Assembly (NCBI GenBank): GCA_018712145.1 | Contig: DVHJ01000045.1 | Span: 1 to 39,720, forward strand | DNA length: 39,720 nucleotides | Source: Candidatus Faecousia faecigallinarum | Lineage (GTDB): Bacteria > Bacillota > Clostridia > Oscillospirales > Oscillospiraceae | Direction of reading: 5' to 3' | Shown: piece by piece, positions 6,712-14,929 of the stretch | Layout of the letters: each line of letters opens with the position of its first letter | Position numbering within the stretch: position 1 is the first letter of the stretch | Notes under the pieces: model-generated | Told to the model about the DNA's origin: nothing | What the model saw: the letters and a program-made list of their open reading frames with translations, nothing else | Databases searched by the model: none | Made by a program: the position numbers and the translations under genes

Positions 6712-7956
6712 ATGGAACAAAAGATTTATTCTGTCTCCCAGGTGACCGCTTATATTCAAACCCTGATGGACAAGGACGGTATGCTTTCCCGCCTGTGCAT
6801 TCAGGGAGAGATTAGCAATTATAAGCTCTATCCCTCCGGCCATCACTATTTTTCCCTGAAAGACGGCACGGCCGCCATCCGTTGCGTTATGTTTAAATCC
6901 GCAGCCCAGCGCCTGCGCTTCCGGCCGGCAGACGGTATGCGGGTGCTGGCCGTGGGGCGGATATCCGTCTTCCCCCGGGATGGAATTTACCAGCTGTACT
7001 GCACTGGTCTGATGCCGGCCGGGGTGGGGGACTTACACGCCGCTTTCGAGGCGCTGAAAGCTAAGCTCCAGGCAGAGGGCCTATTTGATCCTGCCCACAA
7101 AAAACCCATTCCCCGCTACCCCGGCGTCATTGCCCTGATTACGTCCCCCGCCGGGGCGGCTGTTCAGGATATGCTGCGGATTCTGCGCAAGCGGTATCCC
7201 CTGGCTAAGGTGCGGATTTTCGGCGTCCGGGTGCAGGGGGCTGAAGCCCCGGCGGAGCTATGTGGCGCGATACGTTATGTCAACCGTTGGAATCTGGCGG
7301 ATGTGATCATTACTGGCCGGGGCGGCGGCAGCTTGGAGGACCTTTGGGCGTTCAATGACGAAAATTTGGCCCGCACCATTTTTGCTTCTCGAATTCCGGT
7401 GATCTCCGCCGTGGGGCACGAACCGGATGTTACCATCTCCGACTATGTGGCGGATCTGCGGGCGGCCACCCCCTCCAATGCGGCGGAGTTGGCGGTGCCG
7501 GATCGTCAGGAATTGCAAAAACGCCTGAATGTCATGTGGTCGGGCATGTCTGCCAACCTATCCCGGCAGGTGCGGCTACACCGGCAGCGGCTAAACGTGC
7601 TGGCCTCGGCCCGGGCGATGCAGAGCCCTACCGCCTACTTAGAACAGCGCCGGCTTCTGCTGGACAGTCTTTTGCGCCGGTTGTGTGCAGCCCAGCAGCA
7701 GCGGCTGTCAGGTTACCGCCGCCGCAGCGGCACACTGGCCTCTGCCTTGGATGCCATGAGTCCCCTAAAGGTATTGGGCCGGGGCTATGCCATGGCCCAG
7801 ACGCAACCTGGCCGGCTGTTGCAATCGGTTCAGCAGGTGGCGCCCGGGGACAGTATTACCCTCTTTTTGGCCGACGGCCAACTCACTGCCAACGTGCAGA
7901 CCATTACCCAACGACAGGGGGAATTCACCGATGAGCGAACCATCGAAGACCTTTGA
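6712..7956 (+). CDS. xseA: Exodeoxyribonuclease VII large subunit
   Basis: 414 residues from ATG 6712 (MEQKIYSVSQVTAYI), the usual XseA start; the open frame upstream overlaps the previous gene and is ignored. An N-terminal OB-fold (VQ/IQGEISNYKLYPSGHHYF, KDGTAAIRCVMF) is followed by the catalytic region with GRGGGSLEDLWAFNDE and PVISAVGHEPDVTISD, then a long C-terminal helical region. With XseB it forms the nuclease that degrades single-stranded DNA from both ends. It overlaps xseB by 26 bases. Confidence 0.95.
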   Translation: MEQKIYSVSQVTAYIQTLMDKDGMLSRLCIQGEISNYKLYPSGHHYFSLKDGTAAIRCVMFKSAAQRLRFRPADGMRVLAVGRISVFPRDGIYQLYCTGLMPAGVGDLHAAFEALKAKLQAEGLFDPAHKKPIPRYPGVIALITSPAGAAVQDMLRILRKRYPLAKVRIFGVRVQGAEAPAELCGAIRYVNRWNLADVIITGRGGGSLEDLWAFNDENLARTIFASRIPVISAVGHEPDVTISDYVADLRAATPSNAAELAVPDRQELQKRLNVMWSGMSANLSRQVRLHRQRLNVLASARAMQSPTAYLEQRRLLLDSLLRRLCAAQQQRLSGYRRRSGTLASALDAMSPLKVLGRGYAMAQTQPGRLLQSVQQVAPGDSITLFLADGQLTANVQTITQRQGEFTDERTIEDL

Positions 7957-8164
7957 AGCCTCCATGGCCCGTCTGGAGCAAATTGTCCGGGCCATGGAGC
8001 GGGGGGACGTGCCTCTGGAGCAGTCCTTAAAGTTATTTGAAGAAGGCACCACCCTGGTGCGCAGCTGCACGGCTCTGCTGGATCAGGCGGAGATGCAGAT
8101 CAAGCAGGTGATGAAGGGACCGGATGGTGTCCCGGTGGAAACGGAGTTTGGCGGCGATGCATGA
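7931..8164 (+). CDS. xseB: Exodeoxyribonuclease VII small subunit
   Basis: 77 residues beginning MSEPSKTFEASMARLEQIV, the family start, and containing the signature ERGDVPLEQSLKLFEEGTTL. It lies in a different frame within the end of xseA (26-base overlap) behind the RBS-like CAGGGGGAATT, so the two subunits are probably made in a fixed ratio. The C-terminus ends GDA, with its stop inside the start region of the next gene. Confidence 0.93.
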   Translation: MSEPSKTFEASMARLEQIVRAMERGDVPLEQSLKLFEEGTTLVRSCTALLDQAEMQIKQVMKGPDGVPVETEFGGDA

Positions 8165-9023
8165 ACGATTGGCCCAGTATCAGGCACAAATTGAACATTA
8201 TCTGTCGGAAAAATGTATCATCCATGACGGCGAACCTCAGCAACGGCTGTTTTCCGCCATGCGCTACAGCCTGCTGGCCGGGGGCAAGCGGCTGCGCCCG
8301 GCGCTGGTGTACGAGTTTTGCCGCTTGTGCGGCGGCCAGTGGCAGCAGGCTGACAGCTTTGCTGCCGCGGTGGAAATGGTGCACACCTACAGCCTGATTC
8401 ACGACGATCTGCCCTGTATGGATAATGACGATTTCCGCCGTGGCCAACCCACCAACCACAAAGTCTACGGCGAGGCCACGGCGGTGCTGGCGGGGGATGC
8501 CCTGCTGACGGCGGCCTTCGGGCGGCTGGCCTGCGCGGCCTATCCAGCGGAGGCCAGAATCCGGGCCGTTGAAGTGCTGTCCTCCTGCGCCGGTGAGTTG
8601 GGCATGGTGGGCGGCCAGATGCTGGATATGCTGGCGGAGGAACGGGCCTGTACTGCCCAGGAGATTTTGGATATCCAAACCCGGAAAACCGGAGCTTTGA
8701 TTCGCTCCGCCTGTCTGCTGGGGGTGATCGCCGGGAGCGGCAGCCGGCAACAGGAAGGGGCGGCGGTAGAATTTGCTACCCATTTTGGTCTGGCGTTTCA
8801 GATTCGGGACGATATGTTGGACGCCATTGGCGATGCGCAAGTCCTGGGCAAGGCGGTTGGGGCCGATGGGGCCAAAAATACCTTTCTCCGGCTCTACGGC
8901 CTAACTGGCTGTCAGACTTTGGTGGAGCAACACACGGCCCTGGCGATTGCCGCTCTGGCAGTTTTCCCAGACAGCGCATGGCTGGCCAGCCTGGCCCAGT
9001 CCCTCGCCGTCCGGGTGAAGTAA
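8157..9023 (+). CDS. ispA: Polyprenyl (farnesyl/geranylgeranyl) diphosphate synthase
   Basis: 288 residues, starting at ATG 8157 and overlapping xseB by 8 bases. The first aspartate-rich motif is DDLPCMDNDD (DDx4D type, bacterial short-chain) and the second is QIRDDMLDAIGD. KRLRPALV and the GEATAVLAGDALL helix are also typical. It condenses isopentenyl diphosphate with allylic diphosphates to make FPP for undecaprenyl and quinone-type lipids. Position after xseA-xseB is classical. Dxs, which often follows, is absent; a strong terminator follows instead. Exact chain length cannot be told from the sequence. Confidence 0.92.
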   Translation: MHERLAQYQAQIEHYLSEKCIIHDGEPQQRLFSAMRYSLLAGGKRLRPALVYEFCRLCGGQWQQADSFAAAVEMVHTYSLIHDDLPCMDNDDFRRGQPTNHKVYGEATAVLAGDALLTAAFGRLACAAYPAEARIRAVEVLSSCAGELGMVGGQMLDMLAEERACTAQEILDIQTRKTGALIRSACLLGVIAGSGSRQQEGAAVEFATHFGLAFQIRDDMLDAIGDAQVLGKAVGADGAKNTFLRLYGLTGCQTLVEQHTALAIAALAVFPDSAWLASLAQSLAVRVK

Positions 9024-9040
9024 ACGGAATACAGATTGAC

Positions 9041-9094
9041 CAATAGCCCATTGGAAAGCGGGAGCTTTTCGATGGGCTATTGTGTATTTTTTTT
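9041..9094 (+). terminator. Strong intrinsic terminator after ispA
   Basis: CAATAGCCCAT (9041-9051) pairs perfectly with ATGGGCTATTG (9072-9082), with a further inner GAAA/TTTC pairing, and is followed by a run of eight T (9087-9094). It ends the housekeeping operon. Confidence 0.93.
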
Positions 9095-9332
9095 GGTATG
9101 CCCCGCTCTGCCACGGTTCCGGCGTCCACTTGGTGGAGAGTATCGCGGAGAAGGAGCTGGGCATGGTTTGTTTGACGGACAAATCCTCATGCCGCAATAG
9201 CGGTACCTGGAAGGTTCCGCTGCGAAAATCACTCGGTGGGGTTCTTGTGGTTGGCGCTCTCCCACTGTTCGGCCGGATGGCGTTAATGTTGGGGAAATTA
9301 CAGGGAAATTGGTCAATATCTCAGTTCAACAC
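9095..9332. other. Intergenic region without a recognisable gene
   Basis: About 240 bases between the ispA terminator and the next promoter. Short open frames exist on both strands but none has a recognisable product or a good ribosome site. It may hold remnants of a decayed gene. Confidence 0.4.
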
Positions 9333-9361
9333 TTGCGCCGGAAGATGAAATGCAGTATAAT
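9333..9361 (+). promoter_or_regulatory. Promoter of the vWA/PP2C/kinase operon
   Basis: TTGCGC (9333-9338) and a perfect TATAAT (9356-9361) are 17 bases apart, 50 bases before the first gene. The predicted transcript begins with or near a 7-bp hairpin, CCGGGAA (9374-9380) and TTCCCGG (9385-9391), which may protect the 5' end. Confidence 0.75.
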
Positions 9362-9410
9362 GGCCAAAGAAACCCGGGAAAGTATTCCCGGAAGAGAGAG
9401 GTGACTGCCT

Positions 9411-9764
9411 GTGGAAATTGCCTTGCTGTTCTTTGCCCTTGCTGTGCTGGTGTTTGCCATTGGCGGCGTGATTCTGGTGCGGCGGACCGGTAAGCGGCCG
9501 GACCCGCCGGCTCGTGGTGGGCCTGTTTACCCGCCGAATCCGCCTGGCTATCCCCCGTCTGGCGATTACCCGGTTGGCCCCCCTGCCGGGTCGGAAACCG
9601 CCGGCGGCCCGCCGGTGCCGGCGGCAGAACCGGCCGCGCCGGACGGATATATTTCCTTGTATACTTTCCAGCCAAGAGAGGACGGCTGGCGTTGCCCCAA
9701 TTGCGACGGGGAAAATCCCCCGGGGGAAAGCCGTTGCCGGATATGCGGACGGCTGAGAGTTTAA
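9411..9764 (+). CDS. Small membrane protein with C-terminal zinc ribbon
   Basis: 117 residues from GTG 9411, with GAGAGAGG upstream. Residues about 3-22 are one hydrophobic segment (LLFFALAVLVFAIGGVIL) followed by basic residues RRTGKR, so the rest is probably cytoplasmic. Residues 30-80 are a Pro/Gly-rich linker. The C-terminal C-P-N-C and C-R-I-C pairs form a zinc ribbon. No enzymatic domain is present. It is the first gene of the operon with the vWA, PP2C and kinase genes and probably serves as a membrane anchor or adaptor. Role inferred only from context. Confidence 0.7.
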   Translation: MEIALLFFALAVLVFAIGGVILVRRTGKRPDPPARGGPVYPPNPPGYPPSGDYPVGPPAGSETAGGPPVPAAEPAAPDGYISLYTFQPREDGWRCPNCDGENPPGESRCRICGRLRV

Positions 9765-9785
9765 CCCAGAGAAAAGAGGGAGCCT

Positions 9786-10877
9786 ATGTTTTGTAAATGG
9801 TGCGGAACCCCCATGAGACCTACCGATGGCAAGTGCTCCGCCTGCCACCGGGAGCAGCCGCCGGCCTCGGACTGTAACGGATTTTATCACCTGGTGCCGG
9901 ATGCCAAAATCCTGCTGGAAAGCGCAAAATCCGGCCCGGTGGCCGAAACCAAACCCGCTGCCCCGGTATCTGAACCGGCCGGCCAGAGCCAATGGCAGCC
10001 GCCGGTTCCGGTCAGGCCCCGCTCTCCTTGGCCCACAGTGATTGCCGGCGCTGCAGTGTTGGCGCTGGTGGTGGTTACCGGCTTGCTGATTCGTTCCAGC
10101 GCACAGGTGCGCCGGTTGGAGGACCGGGTGCAGGAGTTGGAGCAGCAGACGGTCCTCCTCCCCACCCAAACGCCCCAGAGCACGGCAGGCACCGGACCGG
10201 CTACCCAACCGCCCACGGAAGCGGTAACCCAACCGGCGACAGAACCGGCTACTGAGCCAAGCATGCAGCCTACGACTGCGCCGTCCACCCAGCCCGCCAC
10301 GGACCCCGTCATGACCACTGCGGAGATTGCCGGCGCGGACCTCACCTTTACCATGACCATTGACGGCCAGCGAGTCACCGGCGGCTGTGCCGAGCTGGGC
10401 AGGCAGCTGGATTTTGAGGACAACAGCGAAAATGGCGCCTGGATTGGGGAGTTTGCCCTGGAGAACGATCCCCAGGATACAGAGGCGGAGTTGCGGATCT
10501 CCCTGGAGCAGGACGGCACCCAAACCACCATCCGGCTGAGCTGCAATGTGGATGCCGATGGGGATAACGGCGGCACCTTTGGCCAGTCTGGTGGCATCCA
10601 GGCCAAGGATGTGATCTGGACCTATGACACCGGCAACGGCGTGGCCATGGCCCTGCCCCAAACGGTGTTGGCCCCCGAAGACAGCGAGGCATATCTGCAC
10701 CGGGAAGTGGAGTTTACCCTCTCCCATACCCAGCTGAAGCGGCTGCTGGGGCAGGGGGAGGAGCTCACCCTCTCTTTCCGCTGCGTGAGAGAGAACGTAT
10801 ACGGCGGCTCCATCACCTTTGACGTTACCGGCCTGACCCTGTCCGTGCCTGGTACGGTAACCACCGGCAGGCCGTAA
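9786..10877 (+). CDS. Zinc-ribbon membrane protein with large extracytoplasmic domain
   Basis: 363 residues. The N-terminal zinc ribbon has CKWC (residues 3-6) and CSAC, followed by a linker. One membrane segment (about 79-100, WPTVIAGAAVLALVVVTGLL), then a short predicted coiled coil with LEDRVQELEQQ. A Thr/Pro-rich spacer (about 119-176, many TQPATEP-like units) resembles a cell-wall-spanning stalk. The last 185 or so residues are a beta-rich domain that I do not recognise. Topology therefore puts the ribbon in the cytoplasm and a sensor- or adhesin-like domain outside. It is 22 bases after the first gene. Likely a receptor for the kinase system; inference. Confidence 0.7.
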   Translation: MFCKWCGTPMRPTDGKCSACHREQPPASDCNGFYHLVPDAKILLESAKSGPVAETKPAAPVSEPAGQSQWQPPVPVRPRSPWPTVIAGAAVLALVVVTGLLIRSSAQVRRLEDRVQELEQQTVLLPTQTPQSTAGTGPATQPPTEAVTQPATEPATEPSMQPTTAPSTQPATDPVMTTAEIAGADLTFTMTIDGQRVTGGCAELGRQLDFEDNSENGAWIGEFALENDPQDTEAELRISLEQDGTQTTIRLSCNVDADGDNGGTFGQSGGIQAKDVIWTYDTGNGVAMALPQTVLAPEDSEAYLHREVEFTLSHTQLKRLLGQGEELTLSFRCVRENVYGGSITFDVTGLTLSVPGTVTTGRP

Positions 10878-10901
10878 ACCCATCATCAGGAGGTAGGATA
10901 T

Positions 10902-11633
10902 ATGCAAGATAATTATTATGGCGGCCAGAATGGCGGCCAGCCCAATTTTGTCCACAAGCAGAGCTATACCGTGGATATGGTATTCTGCATTGACGCCACC
11001 GGCAGCATGGAGGACGACACCGGCCTGCAGGATAAGATCATCAATATGGTGAAGAAAAATGCCCTGCATTTTTACGATGACTTTTGCCTGACCATGAGCA
11101 AGAAGCGGAAGCTGGTGCAGCAGCTCCGGGTGCGGGTGGTGGCCTTCCGGGATTACTTGGAGGATCGGGAGAAGGCCATGCTGGTGACCAACTTCTTTCT
11201 TCTGCCCCAGCAGGCTCGGGAATTTGAGGCCTGCATCAACAGCATTCACGCCGACGGCGGCGGGGACATTCCCGAAGATGGGCTGGAAGCTTTGGCCTAT
11301 GCCATCCGCTCCCCCTGGACCACGGAGGGGGAAAAGCAGCGCCACGTGATTGTGGTCTGGTCCGACGCCGGCACCCATGAGCTGGGGTTTGGCCGGGCGG
11401 CGCCCAACTATCCCAAAGGAATGCCTGCCAACATGTCTGAGCTCACTGACTGGTGGGAGACATATATGCGCCAGAACAGTAAGCGTCTGCTGCTGTTTAC
11501 CCCCAATGAGCCGGGGTGGAGCCATATTTCCGACTACTGGGACAATGTGGTACATTATCCTTCTGTTACCGGGAACGGCCTGGCGGAGCAAAATTATCAG
11601 GAAATTTTAAACATTGTGGCCAACTCGGTGTGA
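10902..11633 (+). CDS. von Willebrand factor A domain protein, TerY-like
   Basis: 243 residues, almost entirely one vWA domain. The metal-ion-dependent adhesion site reads DATGSM (D31, T33, S35; D-x-T-x-S form instead of D-x-S-x-S), with a later GGGDIPEDGLEAL loop and VVWSDAG. It lacks signal peptide and membrane segments, so it is cytoplasmic. A Gly/Gln-rich N-terminus of about 15 residues precedes the domain. Cytoplasmic vWA proteins with a PP2C and a kinase as neighbours are the hallmark of TerY-P-type triads, where the vWA protein is thought to act as a metal-dependent assembly scaffold. RBS AGGAGG is 9 bases upstream. Confidence 0.85.
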   Translation: MQDNYYGGQNGGQPNFVHKQSYTVDMVFCIDATGSMEDDTGLQDKIINMVKKNALHFYDDFCLTMSKKRKLVQQLRVRVVAFRDYLEDREKAMLVTNFFLLPQQAREFEACINSIHADGGGDIPEDGLEALAYAIRSPWTTEGEKQRHVIVVWSDAGTHELGFGRAAPNYPKGMPANMSELTDWWETYMRQNSKRLLLFTPNEPGWSHISDYWDNVVHYPSVTGNGLAEQNYQEILNIVANSV

Positions 11634-11657
11634 GTTTTCCGGGAAAGGGGAATCTTC

Positions 11658-12620
11658 ATGCAACACAGTGACCTGGGGCTGGACGTGATTGTACAGTTCT
11701 GCGGCCAGCCGGAGCTGGGAGAGGACAGCAGCTGTTACAGCTTCTGCACCAATGCCGGGCTCTTGGGTGTGTTTGACGGCTGCGGCGGACTGGGCGCCCA
11801 GACCCGCTGGCAGTATTGCGGCCGGTCGGAGGCGTACATGGCCGCCCGCTTAGCCAGTGGTGCGGCCTATGATTGGTTTTGCCAGACCTTCCCCCGGCAG
11901 AGCCCGCCGAAGCATGGGCAGGACTTGCAGGACGGGTACTTGAATCCGGTGCTGCAGGCCTTCCGCGTTCGGGGGGAGGGGGGCTTAAAGGGTTCGCTCT
12001 ACCGCCCCTTGCCCACCACGGCGGCCTTGGCGGTGGTGACCGGTCAAGGCAAGCTGCGTCAGGTTACGGCCATGTGGGCCGGGGATTCCCGGGTATACCT
12101 GCTTACCCCGGCGTTGGGCCTGTGCCAGCTCACCAGGGACCATTGCACCCAGCCGGATCCCATGGAAAATCTCTATGACGACGGTATTTTAACCAATGTA
12201 CTTTCTGCCGACGGCAACTATCATCTTGCGTTCAACCAGCTGCCGGTTACCGGCCCGGCAGTGGTGCTGGCGGCCACCGATGGCTGCTTCGGCTATGTAT
12301 CCACCCCCATGGAATTTGAGGGGTTACTCCTGTCCACGTTGGATCAGGCGGACAGTGCAGCCGGTTGGGAGACTTCCCTGGCCCAGGCCACCGGTGCAGT
12401 GTCCGGGGACGATCACACCATGGTGCTGGCGGCATTCGGCTTCGGTAGCTTTACCGCCCTGCGGGAGGCGTTCCACAGCCGCTATGCCCAGCTATACCAG
12501 CAGTACCTAGAGCCTCTGAGCCGGTTGGCACCGGATGACCGGGCGGCCCGCCGGGCCATGTGGCAGGAATACGCTGGCAATTATCTGCAATTCTTGGGAG
12601 GTCAGCCATGTCACAATTAG
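11658..12620 (+). CDS. PP2C-family protein phosphatase
   Basis: 320 residues. PP2C (PPM) metal-site motifs are visible in order: GEDSS (D23), LLGVFDGCGG (D40, G41; Cys replaces the usual His of DGHGG), AMWAGDSRVYLL, LAATDGCFGY and SGDDHTMVLA near residue 255. The main metal ligands are therefore kept, so activity as a Mn/Mg-dependent Ser/Thr phosphatase is plausible. A C-terminal helical tail of about 50 residues is extra. No membrane segment. It lies between the vWA and kinase genes, overlapping the kinase gene by 13 bases, and is the obvious counter-enzyme of that kinase. Confidence 0.88.
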   Translation: MQHSDLGLDVIVQFCGQPELGEDSSCYSFCTNAGLLGVFDGCGGLGAQTRWQYCGRSEAYMAARLASGAAYDWFCQTFPRQSPPKHGQDLQDGYLNPVLQAFRVRGEGGLKGSLYRPLPTTAALAVVTGQGKLRQVTAMWAGDSRVYLLTPALGLCQLTRDHCTQPDPMENLYDDGILTNVLSADGNYHLAFNQLPVTGPAVVLAATDGCFGYVSTPMEFEGLLLSTLDQADSAAGWETSLAQATGAVSGDDHTMVLAAFGFGSFTALREAFHSRYAQLYQQYLEPLSRLAPDDRAARRAMWQEYAGNYLQFLGGQPCHN

Positions 12621-13576
12621 GCCCCTACTATTTAGACGGGGAGATGAGCAATGCCAACGCCGGCTACTGCATGTGGGGATTCGGCACCCGATCCGGCCGG
12701 CAGTACTTTATAAAGCAGTTCCTCAGCCCCAAGTATCCCTTTGAAGGCGCGGCGTTCACCGACGAATACAAGCGCAAGCGGATCCGGGAGTGTGAGCAGT
12801 TTGAGCGGCAGAAGAAAGAGATCTACAGCGTGCTCAACCAGCATTCCGACGGAAATGACGTGCGGGTCCTGGACTTTTTCCGGATTAAATCCCGGTATTA
12901 TATGTGCATGGAGAAAGTCAACGACTTAGGGCTGACGGTGGAGCAGATTTATGCCATGGATTGGGCTGACCGGTTGCGGCTGTGCACCTCCATTGCCCAT
13001 GCGGTGGCAGGCCTGCACCAGGGCCGGATGATCCATGCGGACTTAAAGCATGACAACATCCTTTATACCTACACCCAGGGGCGGCGGATTACCGCCAAAG
13101 TCATTGACTTTGACAGCAGTTTCCTGGAGACCAATCCCCCCAAAGACGGAGAGGAAATCGTAGGGGATCAGTTGTACTTTTCCCCGGAAGCCAGGGAGTT
13201 TATGGATGGTCAGCCGGTTCCCCTCACCTGTAAAATGGATGTGTTTGCCTTGGGCATTTTGTTCCACCAGTACCTGGGAGGGAGCCTGCCGCTGTACGAC
13301 CGGACCCGGTTTCACTATCCGGCGGATGTGGTGCTCAGCGGCCAGAGTTTGGATGTTGTCCCGGAGATGCCGGCCCAGGTGGCGGATTTGTTGAGGCAGA
13401 TGCTTCAGGGGGATCCCGGACGGCGGCCTACGGCCTGGCAGTGCTTTGTTCAGCTGCGGGAGGCGATGGGGGTGCCGGTGACCTCTTTTGACCAGCCGGA
13501 GCCGCCGGCGTTTGATCAATCGCTCCCGGAGACACCGGTGAGCGAAAATCCCTGGCATGCTGCAGGGGATTTGTGA
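12608..13576 (+). CDS. Ser/Thr-type protein kinase
   Basis: 322 residues from ATG 12608 (MSQLGPYYLDG; GGGAGGTCAGCC upstream). Kinase landmarks: ATP-anchoring Lys K36 in YFIKQF, catalytic loop HADLKHDN (D145, N150), metal-binding Asp in DFDSS (D167; DFD rather than DFG), then DVFALGILFHQYL, and PGRRPTA (subdomain XI Arg). The Gly-rich loop is degenerate (GYCMWGFG). It has no transmembrane or PASTA domain, unlike PrkC, so it must be brought to the membrane by partners. A Pro/Glu-rich tail of about 35 residues ends AAGDL. Likely the kinase of the vWA/PP2C triad; substrate unknown, with the zinc-ribbon proteins as candidates. Confidence 0.88.
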   Translation: MSQLGPYYLDGEMSNANAGYCMWGFGTRSGRQYFIKQFLSPKYPFEGAAFTDEYKRKRIRECEQFERQKKEIYSVLNQHSDGNDVRVLDFFRIKSRYYMCMEKVNDLGLTVEQIYAMDWADRLRLCTSIAHAVAGLHQGRMIHADLKHDNILYTYTQGRRITAKVIDFDSSFLETNPPKDGEEIVGDQLYFSPEAREFMDGQPVPLTCKMDVFALGILFHQYLGGSLPLYDRTRFHYPADVVLSGQSLDVVPEMPAQVADLLRQMLQGDPGRRPTAWQCFVQLREAMGVPVTSFDQPEPPAFDQSLPETPVSENPWHAAGDL

Positions 13577-13604
13577 GAAAACCGTGAGAGATAAGGAGGA
13601 GACC

Positions 13605-14210
13605 ATGAAACGATTATCCTGGAAACCCGGTGCAGCGGTGGCCGGGATCGGCCTATTTGCCCTGTTAACCGGAATTTTGCTTCAGCTAACCCCCAGGAAT
13701 TTGTGGCGGGAGCTGTTTTACCAACCCCTGGGCCTGTCTGCCGGTTGGAGCCTGGGCCGGGTGGTGTACTGGGTGGGCATTGCCCTGCTGGCAGTGGGCG
13801 TGATTTGGACGCTGATTGCCCTGGTGGCCCGGCGCAAGCCTGGGAAACCGGCCGGCACATGGGTTTGCGCCGCTTGCGGCGCATCCAATCAGGCGGGCAG
13901 CCACTTCTGCGGAGTGTGCGGAAAACCGGCGGCCGCTGCCGGACAGGGGAAAACCTGGCGGTGCAGCGTGTGCGGCGGGATGAACCCGGCAGCCGCTACG
14001 GTTTGCCGCAGCTGCGGAAATCCTGCCCAGCCGGCTAGCAGGGAGCAAACCTGGACTGCACCCCAGCCATCGGCCCAACGGGCAGACCCGGCGCAACAGC
14101 CGGCCCAGGCCGCAGCGCCGGTGCAGCAGCCGGTTTCCCGGGAGACGGGGGCCGCCCAACCTTCTGCCAGCCAGCAGAGCGGCGGCTTTACCACCCCGGG
14201 AGATTTGTAA
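13605..14210 (+). CDS. Two-pass membrane protein with tandem zinc ribbons
   Basis: 201 residues from ATG 13605 (AAGGAGGAG upstream). Two hydrophobic segments (about 10-28 and 50-75), then basic residues ARRKPGK, so both termini are probably cytoplasmic. Two zinc ribbons follow: WVCAACG...FCGVCG and WRCSVCG...VCRSCG, each with two CxxC pairs. The last 60 residues are Gln/Ala/Pro-rich and disordered, ending TTPGDL, a tail that resembles the kinase end (AAGDL). No known function; probably an adaptor or phosphorylation target in the membrane. Confidence 0.7.
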   Translation: MKRLSWKPGAAVAGIGLFALLTGILLQLTPRNLWRELFYQPLGLSAGWSLGRVVYWVGIALLAVGVIWTLIALVARRKPGKPAGTWVCAACGASNQAGSHFCGVCGKPAAAAGQGKTWRCSVCGGMNPAAATVCRSCGNPAQPASREQTWTAPQPSAQRADPAQQPAQAAAPVQQPVSRETGAAQPSASQQSGGFTTPGDL

Positions 14211-14244
14211 AGCCTGGCTTACCCAGGCGGAAAGGAGAAGTACG

Positions 14245-14886
14245 ATGGTTGTGGTGGGATGGATACTGACGGCTCTGGGCCTGCTGGGTTCAGTGGGTTG
14301 CCTGGCTGTCAGAAACAGCGAGGAATTTCAGCTGGAACACGCGTTTAATGGTCTTGCCCACGCCTATGGGGAAAGGATGACCAGCGTGGACATCATTAAC
14401 TACGCCACCTATGGCTGCGTGGCGCTGCTGGTGCTGGGCATTATCTTACTGGCGGTGGGCTACAGCCGGGCCAGCCGCAGCCGGCAGCAGGCGGCGCCGG
14501 GGTACGGCGCCTATCCGCCACCTATGGGCTACGCGCCCCCGGCAGCAGGAGCGGCTCCGGTGAGCAGTGCGGCTGCCGGCTGGCGGTGCAGCTGCGGCAT
14601 GGAAAATGGGGCGGATGCCCGGTTTTGCGCTGCCTGCGGAAAACCCCGCCCGGCAGCGCAGCCGGTGGAGCACTGCCCCGCCTGCGGCGCAGCGGCGGAA
14701 GAACCTGGGCAGGCATTTTGCAGCCACTGCGGCAAGCCCATGGCAGCCCCTGGGAAATGGGATATGCCGCCCGTGCGGCCGGAGTCACCGGCATCTTCGC
14801 CGGAGGCGCCCGCCCAACCAGATACGCCCCCGGCCGAAAATGCGCCCCCGGTATTTAAGAGCACCTTCGGCAAACGGTCCGGCTGA
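14245..14886 (+). CDS. Two-pass membrane protein with tandem zinc ribbons (second)
   Basis: 213 residues. Two hydrophobic segments (about 3-22 and 55-76) flank a short loop; then a Pro/Gly/Ala-rich linker, and two zinc ribbons. The first is unusual, with a CSC (CxC) pair in place of CxxC before CAAC; the second has CPAC and CSHC. The C-terminal 50 residues are Pro-rich and end FKSTFGKRSG. It looks like a relative of the preceding gene product and lies 34 bases after it. Function unknown; by layout it is another cytoplasmic ribbon-bearing membrane partner. Confidence 0.68.
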   Translation: MVVVGWILTALGLLGSVGCLAVRNSEEFQLEHAFNGLAHAYGERMTSVDIINYATYGCVALLVLGIILLAVGYSRASRSRQQAAPGYGAYPPPMGYAPPAAGAAPVSSAAAGWRCSCGMENGADARFCAACGKPRPAAQPVEHCPACGAAAEEPGQAFCSHCGKPMAAPGKWDMPPVRPESPASSPEAPAQPDTPPAENAPPVFKSTFGKRSG

Positions 14887-14929
14887 CGGCGTTTTCCAGA
14901 TTTTTTGACACACTGAAAGGAGGCAGCTT

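Noticed and set aside
9082-9348. An 88-codon frame after the ispA terminator
   Set aside because: It begins in the terminator U tract, runs into the promoter of the next operon and has no recognisable product.
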